DNA of 64,000 nt, from contig NC_054555.1 in NCBI RefSeq assembly GCF_017654505.1, positions 8,748,335 through 8,812,334 of the forward strand, read 5' to 3'. The notes under the pieces are model-generated. The model saw only the letters and a program-made list of their open reading frames with translations, was not told where the DNA came from and did not search any database. Below are positions 36,010-47,880 of this stretch, in pieces. Position 1 is the first letter of the stretch, and each line of letters starts with the position of its first letter. The position numbers and the translations under genes were made by a program. The DNA comes from Polyodon spathula (taxonomy: Eukaryota > Chordata > Actinopteri > Acipenseriformes > Polyodontidae).

Positions 36010-37260
36010 ATTATGCAATTACGATTTTACATCAATTCTTTAAAAAGAAAAAAAAAACTTTAAAACCTATATTTATCTTGAACTTCTGATGTTTGAGCAG
36101 GTAACATTTTGCTGAGGAAATGGCTGGTTTTGTGGGAGGGTGCTGCTTGGATCCAGCTGATGACAGAATTGTGGATCAATTGTGTCTTCCCTGTTAATTT
36201 GTTATCCAGTCCCTGTGAATTGAGCCTTCATTATGGTGTCCTGTCACAGACATGATTTCACTTGTCTCTTGACCAGCATCAGAAAGTATGTTTAGTAGCT
36301 TTTTATGTTATCAGATTAGTTGTAGATTAGAATGTTAAGGGAAAAAGCTGGTATTTATGTTAATCAGCACTTAACAACATCTAATCTTACAAATTCCCTT
36401 TTTTTCGACCATAAATACGTGTGATTTTAAAATATAATTCAGTTAAGCACTTCAACGTTCCAGCGTGCATCTATGCAAAATAGAAGCCCACTAGATCTGG
36501 AAGCTGATTGGCTGTTCGCACTCAGTCGTTTTTCTAATATCTGTTAAAATCAAATAGTTCAAACCCTATATACAATTAAAACTAAGCCTCCATTACAATG
36601 AGTCTTTCAGGATTTTGCATGCTGCCAGTGGGATAATGACTGTTCTACTCCAACTCCAGTTGGCTAAAATTGCCAGCTTTAGAATTGTTATAATTTACTA
36701 CCTTGATGTCAGCTCCTATCATTTATAAAAATAATCAAGGGGGGGAAATCTTAAGGATGAAAACATTCCACATTGAGTCCTCAGTAAGAATTCCTATTGG
36801 CAAATAAGGGGAACCACTGTTCTATAAAAAGACATGTTTTACTACATACTTTCTAATTTTAAGACATTTAAAGTAGCTTTGTCACTATATCGTTTCCATG
36901 CATGTCAGAACTTGATTCATAACCTTGACATCTGAGAGCCACTGGAACAAAAATGTTTTCACTGAACATGGCAAATCAAAGACGAGACTAAAGCATCCTC
37001 TTAGGTGTAAGCTGTATTACTTTGTCCTTCACCTCAAATGTTCCTATAGAAACTGTGTCATTGGGAATAAGCATATTAATGATGCATATTAAGAAGTTAT
37101 TGCAAGAGGGCAGTATCTGTAATAAACTAAACTTGTATTAAATATGTAAATATCACTATCCCAGAGTGTATAATAATAATAAAAAAACACTTATTAAAGT
37201 AATCTAGATCCTTAACATCGCAACAATTTTGGTCGTCGAAGAATACAAAAAATACAAAAA
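36010..37260. other. Unassigned non-coding DNA
   Basis: I recognise no gene or element. Confidence 0.5.
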
Positions 37261-37267
37261 AACCCCC

Positions 37268-37600
37268 AAAAGGATCCCAGAGTGGCTCAGCTAGTAAAGA
37301 GCATGGTGTGTTCAGGATAAGACATAGTCAGGGGAGCGCAGGATTTTGTCCTGGCAGTGCCAAGTTGCCGGTCTTTGCAGGGGATCCCTCAGGGAGTTGC
37401 ATTGTCTTGCATCGCCACAGATTCGGGAGACAAAATCGACTGCTTCTTCTCACTGCTCTTCAGTGACCCCTACTGGCCAGGTCACCCGGTGAGCTTATGC
37501 ATGGTTGGCCTTTGTCTTCCGAGGTCTTTCTTACACCGCTGTCAAGCTCCTGACTGCAAAGGCATGGTTATTTTATCAAACAACTGTACTGGGTAGACAG
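37268..37600 (+). repeat. Degenerate tRNA-derived SINE
   Basis: The head CCCAGAGTGGCTCAGCTAGT resembles a polymerase III A box region. It is followed about 50 bp later by a decayed B box in GAGCGCAGGATTTTGTCCTGG. The body contains GACCCCTACTGGCCAG and CACCCGGTGAGCTT. A related CCCCTACTGG word and a similar head occur near 44.2 kb. The open frame at 37357-37596 is not a gene. Confidence 0.55.
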
Positions 37601-37609
37601 ATTATTATA

Positions 37610-38630
37610 TATTAGTATCATTATTTGTCTACACAAATGTACTGTATATAATATTTAACCTATTATATGCATATGATTTACATGATTGTTTGTTGTTATG
37701 AGGACACTGATATATGTGTCGTCTTCATTGTAATTTTACTGGAAATATAAATAATACAATAATACGTAATCACAAAAAGTGTTATTTTAATAAAGATTGA
37801 CCAACATGCACATTATGTATTTGAGGCAATATGTAGGGAGCATTTGATAACTGAAAGGAGTAGAGAAGTAAACAAATATGCACCATATGAAAATAAAAAC
37901 TTTATACATTGATACGTTGTGACAAGCAAGGGAGTCAGCCAAGCTTTTCATTAGAGGAGTGAGTACTGTACATGGCAGCCATTTCCCTTAGGACCCAACT
38001 CATACACATATTTAGAAGTGATAGTGTTAAATATTCATGGATACATATTTAACTTATTTTCAGTTTTAACAGTTTAACAAATAAAACCACATACAAGCGA
38101 CTTGATGACACTAATAAATATCTGCCCACCCGTTTGAAAAACAACCTGTAGAAGCTGGTTGACCTGATTAAAAAAATAAAACAAATACAATGTCTGATAA
38201 TGGAACAAGACAACAACTAATGAGCAGGGTTGGGAATAAGAATGCAAGGCAAACTTCCCTAGCTTTATGATTGTAGTAATTTCATTTCTGTATTTTTTTT
38301 TTTCTTAAAGGTACCCCATATGTGTGTGTGTTTTATTTTTTTGTTTTGTTTTCATTTTTGACTATTAGGATTAGGAATGGTATTCTATGCACAAACTAGC
38401 ATTTGCACACAGGGTAAGGGGTACTGGACCTTTTGCAAATAGTGCACTGTGATTGGTTGATTTATGATATGTGATTTGTTATTATTTACTATTATTATGT
38501 ATTCATTGGAGAACACAAATATATCATCACAGAACTAATGTAATAAACAGGCAGTGTTTGGTTTGGTTTGGTTATGGGGTATTATTAAAGATTTCTTATT
38601 TTGTACAAGTTTGGCAGGTACGAGGTTAAT
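37610..38630. other. Unassigned AT-rich DNA
   Basis: I recognise no gene or element. Confidence 0.5.
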
Positions 38631-38631
38631 T

Positions 38632-39197
38632 CTGTCCCTGTCGAACCCACGTGTGGAATGTGGCTGGGTCTTGATTCTTTAATTGGTCATATATCAAGTC
38701 CCACCCAAATGGTATTAAAGGGAGCCTGATCCGTTGTTTGGGAGGGGTTTGGAGGGAGTGTGGAAGAAGTTTGGGAGGGGTTTGGAAGGAGTGTGGAAGG
38801 AGTTTGGAAGGAGTGTGGAAGGAGTTTGGAAGGAGTGTGGAAGGAGTTTGGGAGGGGTTTGGAAGGAGTGTGGAAGGAGTGTGGAAGGAGTTTGGGAGGG
38901 GTTTGGAAGGAGTTTGGAAGGAGTGTGGAAGGAGTTTGGGAGGGGTTTGGGAGGGGGTTAGGAGGAGTTTGGGAGGAGTTTTTGGATAGTGTACAGTGAA
39001 GGCATGGCCAAGCTTGGACCATCCAAAGCAGCTTATTTAAACAAAAGGTGACTATTGTGTTTTATTTAACCTATTATTTTGCCTACTGTGCCAAGTTTCA
39101 TTGTTCTTCTGTTTGTGTAATTTTTAATAAACATGAACACAGTGCTTCCCCTGCAGCTTTCTGACTCTGGTCTCATTACTGATGCTATTCTGTCACA
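38632..39197 (+). mobile_element. LTR-like unit related to family B, with large minisatellite
   Basis: The order of parts matches the family B LTRs. There is an imperfect hairpin (GGGTCTTGAT 38666-38675 with ATCAAGTCCC 38693-38702, 9 of 10 paired), a TATA-like TATTAAAG (38713-38720), a minisatellite (38735-38982), then CAGTGAAGGCATGGCCAAGC and a poly(A) signal (AATAAA near 39127). The GTGAAGGCAT block and the following T-rich part align with 35822-35945. It ends near TTCTGTCACA. Terminal bases and a target duplication are not certain; GAGGT lies at both 38612 and 39201. I infer an older, related LTR. Confidence 0.6.
38735..38982. repeat. 11-bp-based minisatellite (GGAGTGTGGAA / GGAGTTTGGGA)
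   Basis: About 22 units alternate between TGTGGAA, TTTGGAA and TTTGGGA forms. Gly/Val/Glu/Arg-rich frames on plus and Pro/Ser/Thr-rich frames on minus are repeat products, not collagen- or mucin-like genes. Confidence 0.95.
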
Positions 39198-39540
39198 GAG
39201 AGGTATTAGTCACAGTACAGTGAATTAAATGACTGGTGACATGACAGCAGACAGTTCAGTGTACCCTGAGGAATGACAAACTTTTGCTGAACAGGATTGC
39301 TTTCTTGTGTATCGGATGCTGCTGATAAAACACAGCAAGGAGCATGAAGGAGCATTTGTTAAAATGAGCAAATCCTACTGCTAACATTTATAAAACCAAA
39401 AGTATGTGTTTAGGTGGTTGTCGGGAAAATTTTTCTATCATCTTAGAAATACTGTAAGCCCTGTATATTCTTCACAAGTTTTGAATCTGTTTAAAGAACA
39501 CATGTTGTTTTTCCCATTTTTGATGAAAAAATAAAACAGA

Positions 39541-39573
<33 letters not shown>

Positions 39574-39607
39574 TACATTTTTTTTTTTTGGGGGGGGGGG
39601 GGGGGGG
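39541..39607 (-). repeat. (AAT)n tail with poly-T/poly-G block
   Basis: On the minus strand, a C run (39607-39590) and an A run are followed by TGTAAATAATAAT and about 11 AAT units (39573-39541). Such AAT tails end many fish LINEs and SINEs. It lies just downstream of the Gag-like region on the same strand. Confidence 0.85.
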
Positions 39608-39619
39608 TTACAATTGTTG

Positions 39620-40715
39620 TACAAAAAATACATATCATGAATTACAGTACAATTAAGAGCAAGATACAATAATGACTTCAGTACAACACAAAACACAGTA
39701 CAATTTGATATCGGGGCAGTTCAAGAACAGATAACAATGCGAAGTGAGGCAGGCATCCTTGGGCGAATCGAGACAGGAAGTTAGGACAGGCTGGGGATTG
39801 GGCACTGGCCCCCCTCTCTGCCACCGCGGCCGGGCGGCTCTTCCCCGTGCTTCCCTCAGCAGCCTATGCAAGGGCTGCTGAGGAACACCAGCATCTATTC
39901 CTGGTCCTTCTGGTGCAGGAAGAGGGAGCTCCTGTTCCTCTCCTCATGATGGTGGGGGAAGTGATACCAGCAGGCATTCATCCTCTGCTGATGGAAAGGG
40001 ACCCAGTAAGCATTCACCCTCTGCTGGTGGATGGGGACCCAGCAGGCATTCACCCTCTGCTGGTGGAGGTGGCAGAGGCAGAGGCAGCTCCTGCTGCTCT
40101 GCTCCTGCCAGTGGAGGTGGTGGAGGCAGAGGCAGCTCCTGTTGCTCTGCTCCTGGTGGTGAAAGCGGTGGTGGTAGGAGCGGCTTGTAGTTTACCCTTC
40201 TTTCAGGGGACTGGTGCGACTCTCCCTCTCTTGCAGGAGACTGGTGCAGCTCTCCTTCTCTTGCAGGGGACTGGTGCGGCACTCCCTCGGGCTTTGGATT
40301 CCCGCGGTCCCCCAGTCTGGGCGCTGGACACTCAAGGTCCCCCCCGACTGGGCGCTGGACACTCACGGTCCCCCCGTCTGGGCGCTGGACGCACGGGCTC
40401 CTCCCACTTGGACATTAGTTCCCCCTCTGCATATTGCATGGGGCATAGGGCCAACGTGTGCCCATATACCCCACAACAGGGGCACAACTCCGCCGCAAGG
40501 CACTTGAAAAAGGCCTTCAAGCCGTTGTCCCTGACCTCCTCTTGCTGTTGTAGCTTTCCTTTCCCCCTTCTCCTTCTCCTCACCTTCCTCTCTTGGGCTG
40601 GTTCCTCCTCCTCCTCTTCATAGTGGCAGAAGGGACAGTTGGCGAACAGATGGTCCTGGTCACAGAGGAGGCACCCCGGTGATGGTTTGTTAAATCGCCA
40701 TGGATGTCTGGCCAT
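39620..40715 (-). pseudogene. Gag-like CCHC zinc-knuckle protein of a non-autonomous LTR element
   Basis: The first frame (40715-40332, 127 codons, start MARHPWRFNK) holds two zinc knuckles. One is C15-x2-C18-x3-H22-x4-C27, a shortened form. The other is a textbook C78-x2-C81-x4-H86-x4-C91. Between them lie an acidic run (residues 33-38) and an Arg/Lys stretch (43-54). Such knuckles bind RNA in retroelement nucleocapsids. The reading continues in another frame (40366-39944) as a Pro/Glu/Leu-rich region with internal repeats (REGELHQSPA-type and PPPAEGECLLG-type), so a frameshift or a different start separates them. No protease, reverse transcriptase or integrase follows. The element would need another element's enzymes. 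Plus-strand open frames over this region are shadows. Confidence 0.75.
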
Positions 40716-40866
40716 TAGGTGACACTCCTGTCCTTCACATCTTTATCCTCCTTCCATTCCATTTTATTTATTTATTTATTAATTTATTTTGCAATCCAAT
40801 TTTATTTTATTTTTTTCTCAAAAACTTAGGTTCTTGCGCTGGTCTGCGTCTAGGAGGCGCCTGTAA

Positions 40867-40883
40867 CCCCGGTTCTGACACCA
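40867..40883 (-). other. Retroelement primer-binding site
   Basis: Two bases inside the LTR end, the minus strand reads TGGTGTCAGAACCGGGG. PBS sequences start with TGG, complementary to the CCA end of a tRNA. TGGTGTCAGAA matches the leucine-tRNA type as I remember it. Its position shows that the LTR at 40886-41455 is a 5' LTR, not a solo LTR. Confidence 0.8.
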
Positions 40884-40885
40884 CG

Positions 40886-41455
40886 TGTCACAAAGACGGC
40901 CAGAGTTGTTGATGTCAGACCGGAAACAGGAAATAAACAACAAGAGAGGTGGAGTTTGGTGGAGCTGAGCGAATGGTATCACTCAACATTAAATAAATTA
41001 ACAGAACAGAAAATAAAAAAAAAAACACAGGACACTGCACTCGTCTCCAAAACAAAAAGACAAACAAAATGGACTATACAGAAAAACACAGTGAGCAGAT
41101 ATTTAACTGCTATTCTTATTATTATCACAATCATTACCTCTGTCTCCTATCCCGTTCTCCATTCACCGAACACACAACCCCCAAGTATGTGAATGCTATG
41201 TCGACTGCTAATCAATCATTCAATTGGAGTCGCGGTACAACTGCATGTGAATTAATAAAGTGCAATTCCCTGTGCTCACATATTATTACTTTTTACTCTC
41301 AAGTGCTGTGCAATCCTCGTGCCTAAATACAAATATACATTTTAAACACTCATGTTACACAGACCCGTTTATTTCCCATGTACCAATGAATATACACCAA
41401 CATTAAAACACAACCCATAACACAAAATACACACAGAGGTGGGCACTTTGCCACA
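40886..41455 (-). mobile_element. 5' LTR, family A, copy 2
   Basis: The 570-bp unit, read on minus, starts TGTGGCAAAGTGCCC and ends GTCTTTGTGACA. It is followed by a primer-binding site and the Gag-like ORF, so it is the upstream LTR of that element. It aligns with the copies at 18714-19322 and 61300-61874. It lacks the TATA-bearing segment found in copy 1 (GCTGCATAAAAGCTGC), and only a remnant of the hairpin is left (41199-41238), so this promoter is probably crippled. No downstream LTR is found within the expected distance, so the element is truncated or was recombined. Confidence 0.85.
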
Positions 41456-41459
41456 GTAT

Positions 41460-43190
41460 CATATTCAGATTTCTTTGTCCTATGTTTTATGCTGGCTTGC
41501 AGTTTCCTAAAGCTCACAGTGCAATGTTTAGCAAGGTTCTCTTATGCATTGGGTTTCAGAGTGCTATGATCAGGTCCAGTCTTCTGTTATTGAAAAAAAT
41601 GTCATTCAAAACCCAAATTGAAGCTTAGCTGATTCCAAAGGCACCAACTGTACACAATTCCAAAGATTGGACCATATGGATCAGTTTGTTTCAGTCTTTT
41701 TACAAAGTCTTTCCTTTGAAACTGTAATACTGGATTATTATGCAAACTAAATATTATACTATATCCATCAAGCTGACATATTGTATTCATTTAGTACTCC
41801 AGTTTGAAAGGGATTTGTCAAAGGGTGGTAAATTGCCAGCTGCCTCTTAAAATGTTGCAGGATTTCCAGTGTATGCAATAAAAATAATACCCCTTTTGCC
41901 CAGATGATGATGTCCATTTATTTTTCTCTTTATGACAAAACAGCCATGCAGGATTCATAATCTCAGTGAGGCACAGCATGTCATTTACTCTTATGAGCAG
42001 GAGTCAAATCGGCTTGTGTTTCCGATCCCACGCTGCCGTCCTGAAGCAGTGGAATGCAAGTCTCCTCAGGGATTCTAGGCTGTGATTCTCTGTCACTTTT
42101 CTAATGGTGAAAGTTTATATTAAAATATACAGCTGGTTTCAAAGAGTCATCTCAAACTAGTATCACCTTGGGTAAGCTAATCATGCTAAGCAGGATCTGT
42201 GAAACCAGCTGTTAAGACTTCATTTTGTATGAAAGTTGGTGTGACCATTTTCACATTCTGTACAATTCAAAAGATACTTAGGCAATTTCAGTAAAGGTTG
42301 TTATTCTTATTTAAGCCATCTTTAGATAAAATACTTAAATATCATTTATACTGTTTCACCATGTTACCTGTGTTCAATAACTGTTTGTTTTCACAAACTA
42401 ATGCTAACCTTAATTATGCAAGAAAAATGTTTTATGATGTAAATATTTTGTTACTGTTACTAACCAATGAGATTGCTTATTTGACTTTACAACATTCTAT
42501 GTCTTATAATATGGAATCATTTTGATCAATATGAAGTGAGTCCACAGATGTTTTTGTTATATTCAGATGCTTGCCTTATATACTGTGTATACTTTAAATA
42601 TTACTGTATTATATTTTTTATTAAATTACGAAGTACCTTTTGAAACATGTAACGTTTTCCTATGCATACCGGTAATAAAAAGTTCTTAGTAATAATACTG
42701 AAATGCATTTGCTTTTATGTATACTGTCATTCAATATATTTTTTTATTGAAAATTATAAATATAAAATATTTTTTGAGACTCTTAGCAGTCAAGAAAGGT
42801 TATTGCCGGTTAAACGTTCTACCAGTATAAAATTGGTTGTGAAACTGATATCGTAATCTTAATCATGTGTGCCATAGCTGATAATTAGCTTTGAATATTG
42901 GCGTTCATCTGTGGTTCTTTTTGGCAAGTTCTTTGCCATTGTTACAATGGAGAATTACATGAAAAGGCAATTCATCTGCTTTTGTATTAGCTGTGGCAAG
43001 GAAGAAGAACCTTTATCAACCTTTGCGAATAACACTGGAAGGATTACCTTAATTAATAAGGTAACATTGTTTCAGTGGCATTGGATAATGTTTTGTTTAT
43101 TATATGAGCTGTTACATGTTAGGATCTAGCAGGTGGTATTGGTGCAAAATTCATGGTTAATGTTGGATACAACCAGAAATGGAATTACTT
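41460..43190. other. Unassigned non-coding DNA
   Basis: AT-rich unique-looking sequence; no gene or repeat family is recognised. Confidence 0.5.
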
Positions 43191-43192
43191 TA

Positions 43193-43480
43193 GGGCTGCC
43201 GAGTGGCGCATCCAGTAAAGCTGTGCCCTCTAGCCTGGAGATTGTACATTCAAATCCAGGCTATGCCACTGATGACTGTGACCAGGAATTCCTAGGGTGT
43301 GGTACACAATTGGCTCAGCATTGTCCTCTGATGCTGTAGGTCTGGGTGGCTGCATAGTGAGTCTGCAGTGTGTAAAGATTTGTCTTCACCCCTACTGAGT
43401 CAATGCAGGGGTGGAAGCAGTGAGCTGAGCCTAAAAATAATTGGGCATGACTAAATTGGGAAGAAAATAATATAAAAACA
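43193..43480 (+). repeat. tRNA-derived SINE with AATTGGG-type tail
   Basis: The head GGGCTGCCGAGTGGCGCATC with CAGTAAAG resembles an A box. ATTCAAATCCAGGC (about 43248-43261) is a decayed B box about 45 bp later. The body is followed by the tail TTGGGCATGACTAAATTGGG and AAGAAAAT. The tail resembles the 3' ends of L2-type LINEs that mobilise SINEs in fish (from memory). The open frame at 43133-43339 is not a gene. Confidence 0.75.
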
Positions 43481-43484
43481 TAAT

Positions 43485-44185
43485 TGGTGATGACTAAATT
43501 TAAAAAAATGGATGTACTTTTGATAGTTTTAGGGAAGGGAGTCATACTGATGGTTTCTGGCATTTGTGTTCTCACCCTCTGGTTTATTATATTTAAGACA
43601 TCAAAGATACACTTGCAGTATACTGTATATATTATTAATCCCTCTTGGTGGATATTGTACACATTACATCTGTATTTTCATTAATAGATGAAGCAGGCGG
43701 TATCCAAACATCACTTATCTTGTCTTCATTTCTTGAAATGTGCTGTACCTAAAATATCCCCTATCCAATATCTTTGAATAATGCTATTCTAATTTTATTT
43801 GAAGTGATGTTCTGCCTCACTAGCTGTCCGCCCCATTGAAGACAGTTAGCACTGGTGATTTTTTTTTTTTTTTTCTCAGCTGACGGCAACTTGTACTGTT
43901 ACTGTTTTTGAATATAATTAATGAACACCCCCAGGACTTTTAGCAAGGTATGGACTTGCTCAAAATAAATACTGTGCATGTCTCCTGAATCAGCTTTGGA
44001 CAGGTGGATATTGAAAATACAGCAGAAGGTGCTTATAGATCTGTGTACTTTTTTTGTTCATGTTAGTTACATGAGTTATGTTTTTTGTTTAAGTTTAAGT
44101 TTTGGTTGGCATGTGAAAGTTTTAGTGTATTAACATGTCATCAATATTATGGAGCTGAAACACAGTATTCCTGTTCAGATTTAAT
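43485..44185. other. Unassigned non-coding DNA
   Basis: I see nothing recognisable apart from a poly(T) run near 43859-43874. Confidence 0.5.
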
Positions 44186-44189
44186 TCAT

Positions 44190-44385
44190 GAACATTCAGC
44201 TCCCCAGTTGGATCACCTGGTAAAGTCACCGCTGTCCCCTACTGGTCAAAAACACGCTTCTCCAGTGTACACTAGCTTGCCAAAATTGAGTGCTGGTTTC
44301 GCCAGGTGAAAGCAGTAATTGTCTAGGCAGAGAGATCTTAGGACAGCCACTGACCCTCATTGAGCAGGATAAAATAGAACATAAT
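44190..44385 (+). repeat. Possible SINE fragment
   Basis: CCCCAGTTGGATCACCTGGT followed by AAAGTCACCGCTG resembles a tRNA-derived head, and CCCCTACTGGTCA recalls the body of the SINE at 37.3 kb. No clear tail is present. Confidence 0.3.
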
Positions 44386-44389
44386 TTAA

Positions 44390-46065
44390 ATTATCACTAT
44401 GGCTTGAACTTTTCAGTTTTTATTTTCCAAATCTCTACCTCCCTTTAAATGTTAATAAGTATTTGTTAAGCTGTCTCTTCATCCTAATAAAGGGAAAGCA
44501 ATTCACTACAAGTGGTTTAAATTTTTTTTTTTTTCTTTGCTAGAAATGAAGGAGATTTTAAATGCTGAACTTGCTATCAGCATACATTCTGTACTGGGTA
44601 TTTTTTGCTGAAAATAAAATCTGTCAAGACAGCTCTGTTAAATGAGTGAAAATAACAAAAGCACAACGATAAACTAGGCGACTGCAAGAAAGAAATGCTA
44701 TTAGGATCTGGGGTAAGCAATTAACATAATTTGTCACCTCTGTTTGAAATAAAAAAAAAATACGCGAAACAGAATCAGACTCAGTCAAGATATGAAGGTA
44801 AAAACAAGTGATATTGTTTTGTAATTAACAGCCTTTTCTGGGTATAATTAAGAAACAGAATCAGCTAAAATTTGTTTAAAGGGACGTCATGTGAAAACTT
44901 AGGAAGGAAGCTCTCCCAATACCCTTCAGCTTCATTTAACATTGTTTTCATTTCAGAAGGTTCTGTTCCTGAACATACAGGACTTTCATGCATCTAGTTA
45001 CTATTTTCCAATTACTAAGTTTTTAGAAATGTAATTTTAAGGAGCTCTTTTAATTCTCCTAATTACTAACTTTCTCTTCAACAAATCTGAACACAGGCAC
45101 TAGAAATCTGTATTATAAACAGAAGAGTGAGGATAATATCAGTAAGAAAAAGTTACCATGTTTTAATTAAGAAGTACTTTTTGTACATTTTTTTCTTCTT
45201 CTGATGAGCTGTGAGGTATCTGTTATTTTTAGGCCTCAAATACATTTATAATATATTGTGGTTTATGGCATGCATTCAGTTATTTTTCCTGTATGTGTTT
45301 ATTAGAGGTTCAGCTATCAATCTGCAAACTGGGAATTTCCTTTTGATAAAGTGTCTACTTGTGCTTATTTAAAAATAAATGAAGCTCTTTAGAAAGAATG
45401 GAGCCATGGATAAAGCCAGTCCTTGAAAATTAATTGCCTCAGTGGAAGGAAGCGACGAGCTGTGAACCTGTGTTATTTCAGTAAAATGTTATTTTAACAC
45501 TTTAAAAGGGTAGCAAATGCCACCCTCAGAGATGTGTGGATTGATGGAGAAAAGATAACATGTAATTGGGATCTGCAGGGCACCAGGCGCATTGGGTAGG
45601 AAGAAATCATTGGCTTCTGACATCAAATGGCAAATTAAAAATAAAAAAAATAAAAACTTTAGAGAACAAACTTCAAATACAAGCTGTATGAGAAACAAAT
45701 ACATTCAGATTAATTAACCAATAATATCCGCCCTACATTGTCATATGCTGCATATTGTTATCCTTTTTATCATAAATCGTTCTCCCAAAGCAAGCTATTA
45801 TTAGATCAATTAACATAATTTTTTGTAAGCGCATAGGTGTGATTTTTTCACCTCAGGCAAACATTTTTCAAGTTAGAATTAACTCAATTGCTGCACACAA
45901 GCAGGTTACTGTGTAGTGGTTGTTATTGTTTTTAATCCTGTTAAGTTAATTACTATTATATGTTTGGCTTCAATACCCAAACATTATAAATTAAATGTAT
46001 TTTAATGTATTGCGTAGTATACTTACTGTAGTCTGTTTCAAAGACTATAACATATTAGGTTTGCC
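44390..46065. other. Unassigned non-coding DNA
   Basis: No gene or repeat is recognised. The 45500-45650 part is low-repeat and complex and could hold regulatory sequence, but there is no direct evidence. Confidence 0.5.
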
Positions 46066-46069
46066 CAAG

Positions 46070-46490
46070 CAGCCTCCAAGGCCTGCCTTGCACAAACACA
46101 ACCTCCTCCATACCTCTTTAACAATCAGCGCAGGAGCTCAAAGGGTGCCCCAGTATATATAGCTTCAATCACTTTTATTAGGAAAAATTAAGTTTGAAGA
46201 AAACTGCAAACAAGCCTGCAGGGGAGGAAAGATCGATTCCAGTCAGCACAGCAAAGGCCTCTGTGAGCTTTGAAAGTGCAAGCCAGTGGCTTCCTGCGAT
46301 GATCTCCCAGCTTGCGTTCCAACGACTCCTGACTGGGCAATGAATCAGCGTTTGGAAACATTACCCCCTGCCATTCAATCAAATCTGATCAGTCTGAGTC
46401 ATCTCACATTCACATTAAACTGTAATGAAACTATAGGTTTGATTAATGGGTTTGACATTAATTACTTGTATTGAGTTTAAAGTGATTGAA
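46070..46490. promoter_or_regulatory. Candidate conserved non-coding block (unverified)
   Basis: This complex, repeat-free, mid-GC stretch contains possible homeodomain sites such as GACATTAATTACTTG near 46453. It has no coding signature and differs from the surrounding low-complexity AT-rich DNA. Only cross-species alignment could support it. Confidence 0.2.
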
Positions 46491-47569
46491 GCTAATACAT
46501 AAATCATATAAAACATCCCCATCTCCTTTTCCAGTTTTACAGAAGAAATAATTGATTCCCTTAGTAAACAGAACAAATAATGATAGGAGATTCATCCTAA
46601 TTTTTTGTTATTTGCATAAGAAAACTCTAGTAGTGCTCTCCGCTTCCCTTGAAATCATACGGTGAAACGACTCAGTAGAAACTACCTGTCAACTCAGAAG
46701 ACTCCAGCTAACATGTCTAAAATCATTAAATTAATGTTTGCCTCTTGGGCACCTTTCAGTTGGAATGTATCGCCTGATAACATGAAGACAGCAAGTTGCC
46801 TTGGGTCCTTTATAATGTTGATTATCAGAAACCTTGTTGTTGTGAATATAAATGTTATGAAGTTATACAGCTATGGGTGTAATATAATGATTTGAATTTT
46901 GCTCCACTGTGTTTGTCACTCACATCCCCAAGGAGTTTCTTCTTCTAACAGTACAAGAAGAACAGAATGAAAATCATCAATTTTTTATTTTTTATTATTA
47001 CTATATTCTTTAAAATGTGACTGTTGACTATAGTGGTGCTCTGTGGTGTTTCAGTACAACGTGAAAGCTACAGGGTGTGTCTCCTGGGGAAGATTCCAGT
47101 GAAGTAGCTATCCAGGATTTCATATTTATTCATAATTCATTGCACTGGACAGGGTGTACATAAATGGACATGGATACCACTGTCCGGGGACCAAAAAGAT
47201 GCAGTGAAATAAGGAATAATACTCAAAAGCAATTATGAATTGTGTAAAATAGTTAACAGAAATGTATTTCAAGTTGTGTGATTAACTGCACAATGACTGC
47301 ATTAATGTCATATTTTCTGCATTTGTCTAAATTCTCAACTTAATAATTAATAACCAGGTAGTAAAAGTGACTTTGGTCAGGTTGGGTACCTTAACAGACT
47401 CATACTACTGTACAGCACAGCTTGCTAAATTCCTGCAATGTTCAGCTATAAAATGCTGTTGCATTTTCAGTTTTCTTTTACATTGGAAACGCAGGAAATC
47501 TGGCTTCCCCACAATGCTGCACAGGTAATGCTCATCAAGGTGTTGAAGAAATACACAAAAAATCAGATG

Positions 47570-47880
47570 GAAGGCACAGGGATAATGAGAAGGAAGAAGC
47601 GGCCTTCTGGAGCATGTCTCTCCCTCCCCAGAGAGGATGCCACCACCCGCCTAATTACATCCAATTAGTTTTATTAAACTCGGCTCTGAGTTCAACTTCT
47701 GCACTTGTGGGCAGAAGAGGTGGGTCTGAGAGCTGCAGAGGGGCTGCTTTTGTTTATGAGAACAAGGGCCTACTCATAGTCAGTGCTGTTTGCCAGAGTT
47801 GTTTCCCCAGGGGATAAGGATTTGGAAGGCATAATGAAGCCTATTGTTGATTAATTTAGCTTTTTAAATGTAGACTCATG
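47570..47880. promoter_or_regulatory. Candidate conserved non-coding block (unverified)
   Basis: A repeat-free, GC-richer stretch with paired homeodomain-like sites (CCTAATTACATCCAATTAGT at about 47650-47669) and further complex sequence to about 47880. Two open frames overlap it, but neither shows a domain. It could be an enhancer; that is inference from site density only. Confidence 0.22.

Noticed and set aside
38687..39022. Pro/Ser/Thr-rich (minus) and Gly/Val/Glu-rich (plus) frames
   Set aside because: They are open in several overlapping frames and consist of minisatellite units only.
39847..40623. 258-codon plus-strand frame rich in Ala, Val and Leu
   Set aside because: It is the shadow of the minus-strand Gag-like region, which has zinc knuckles, an LTR and a primer-binding site in the right order.
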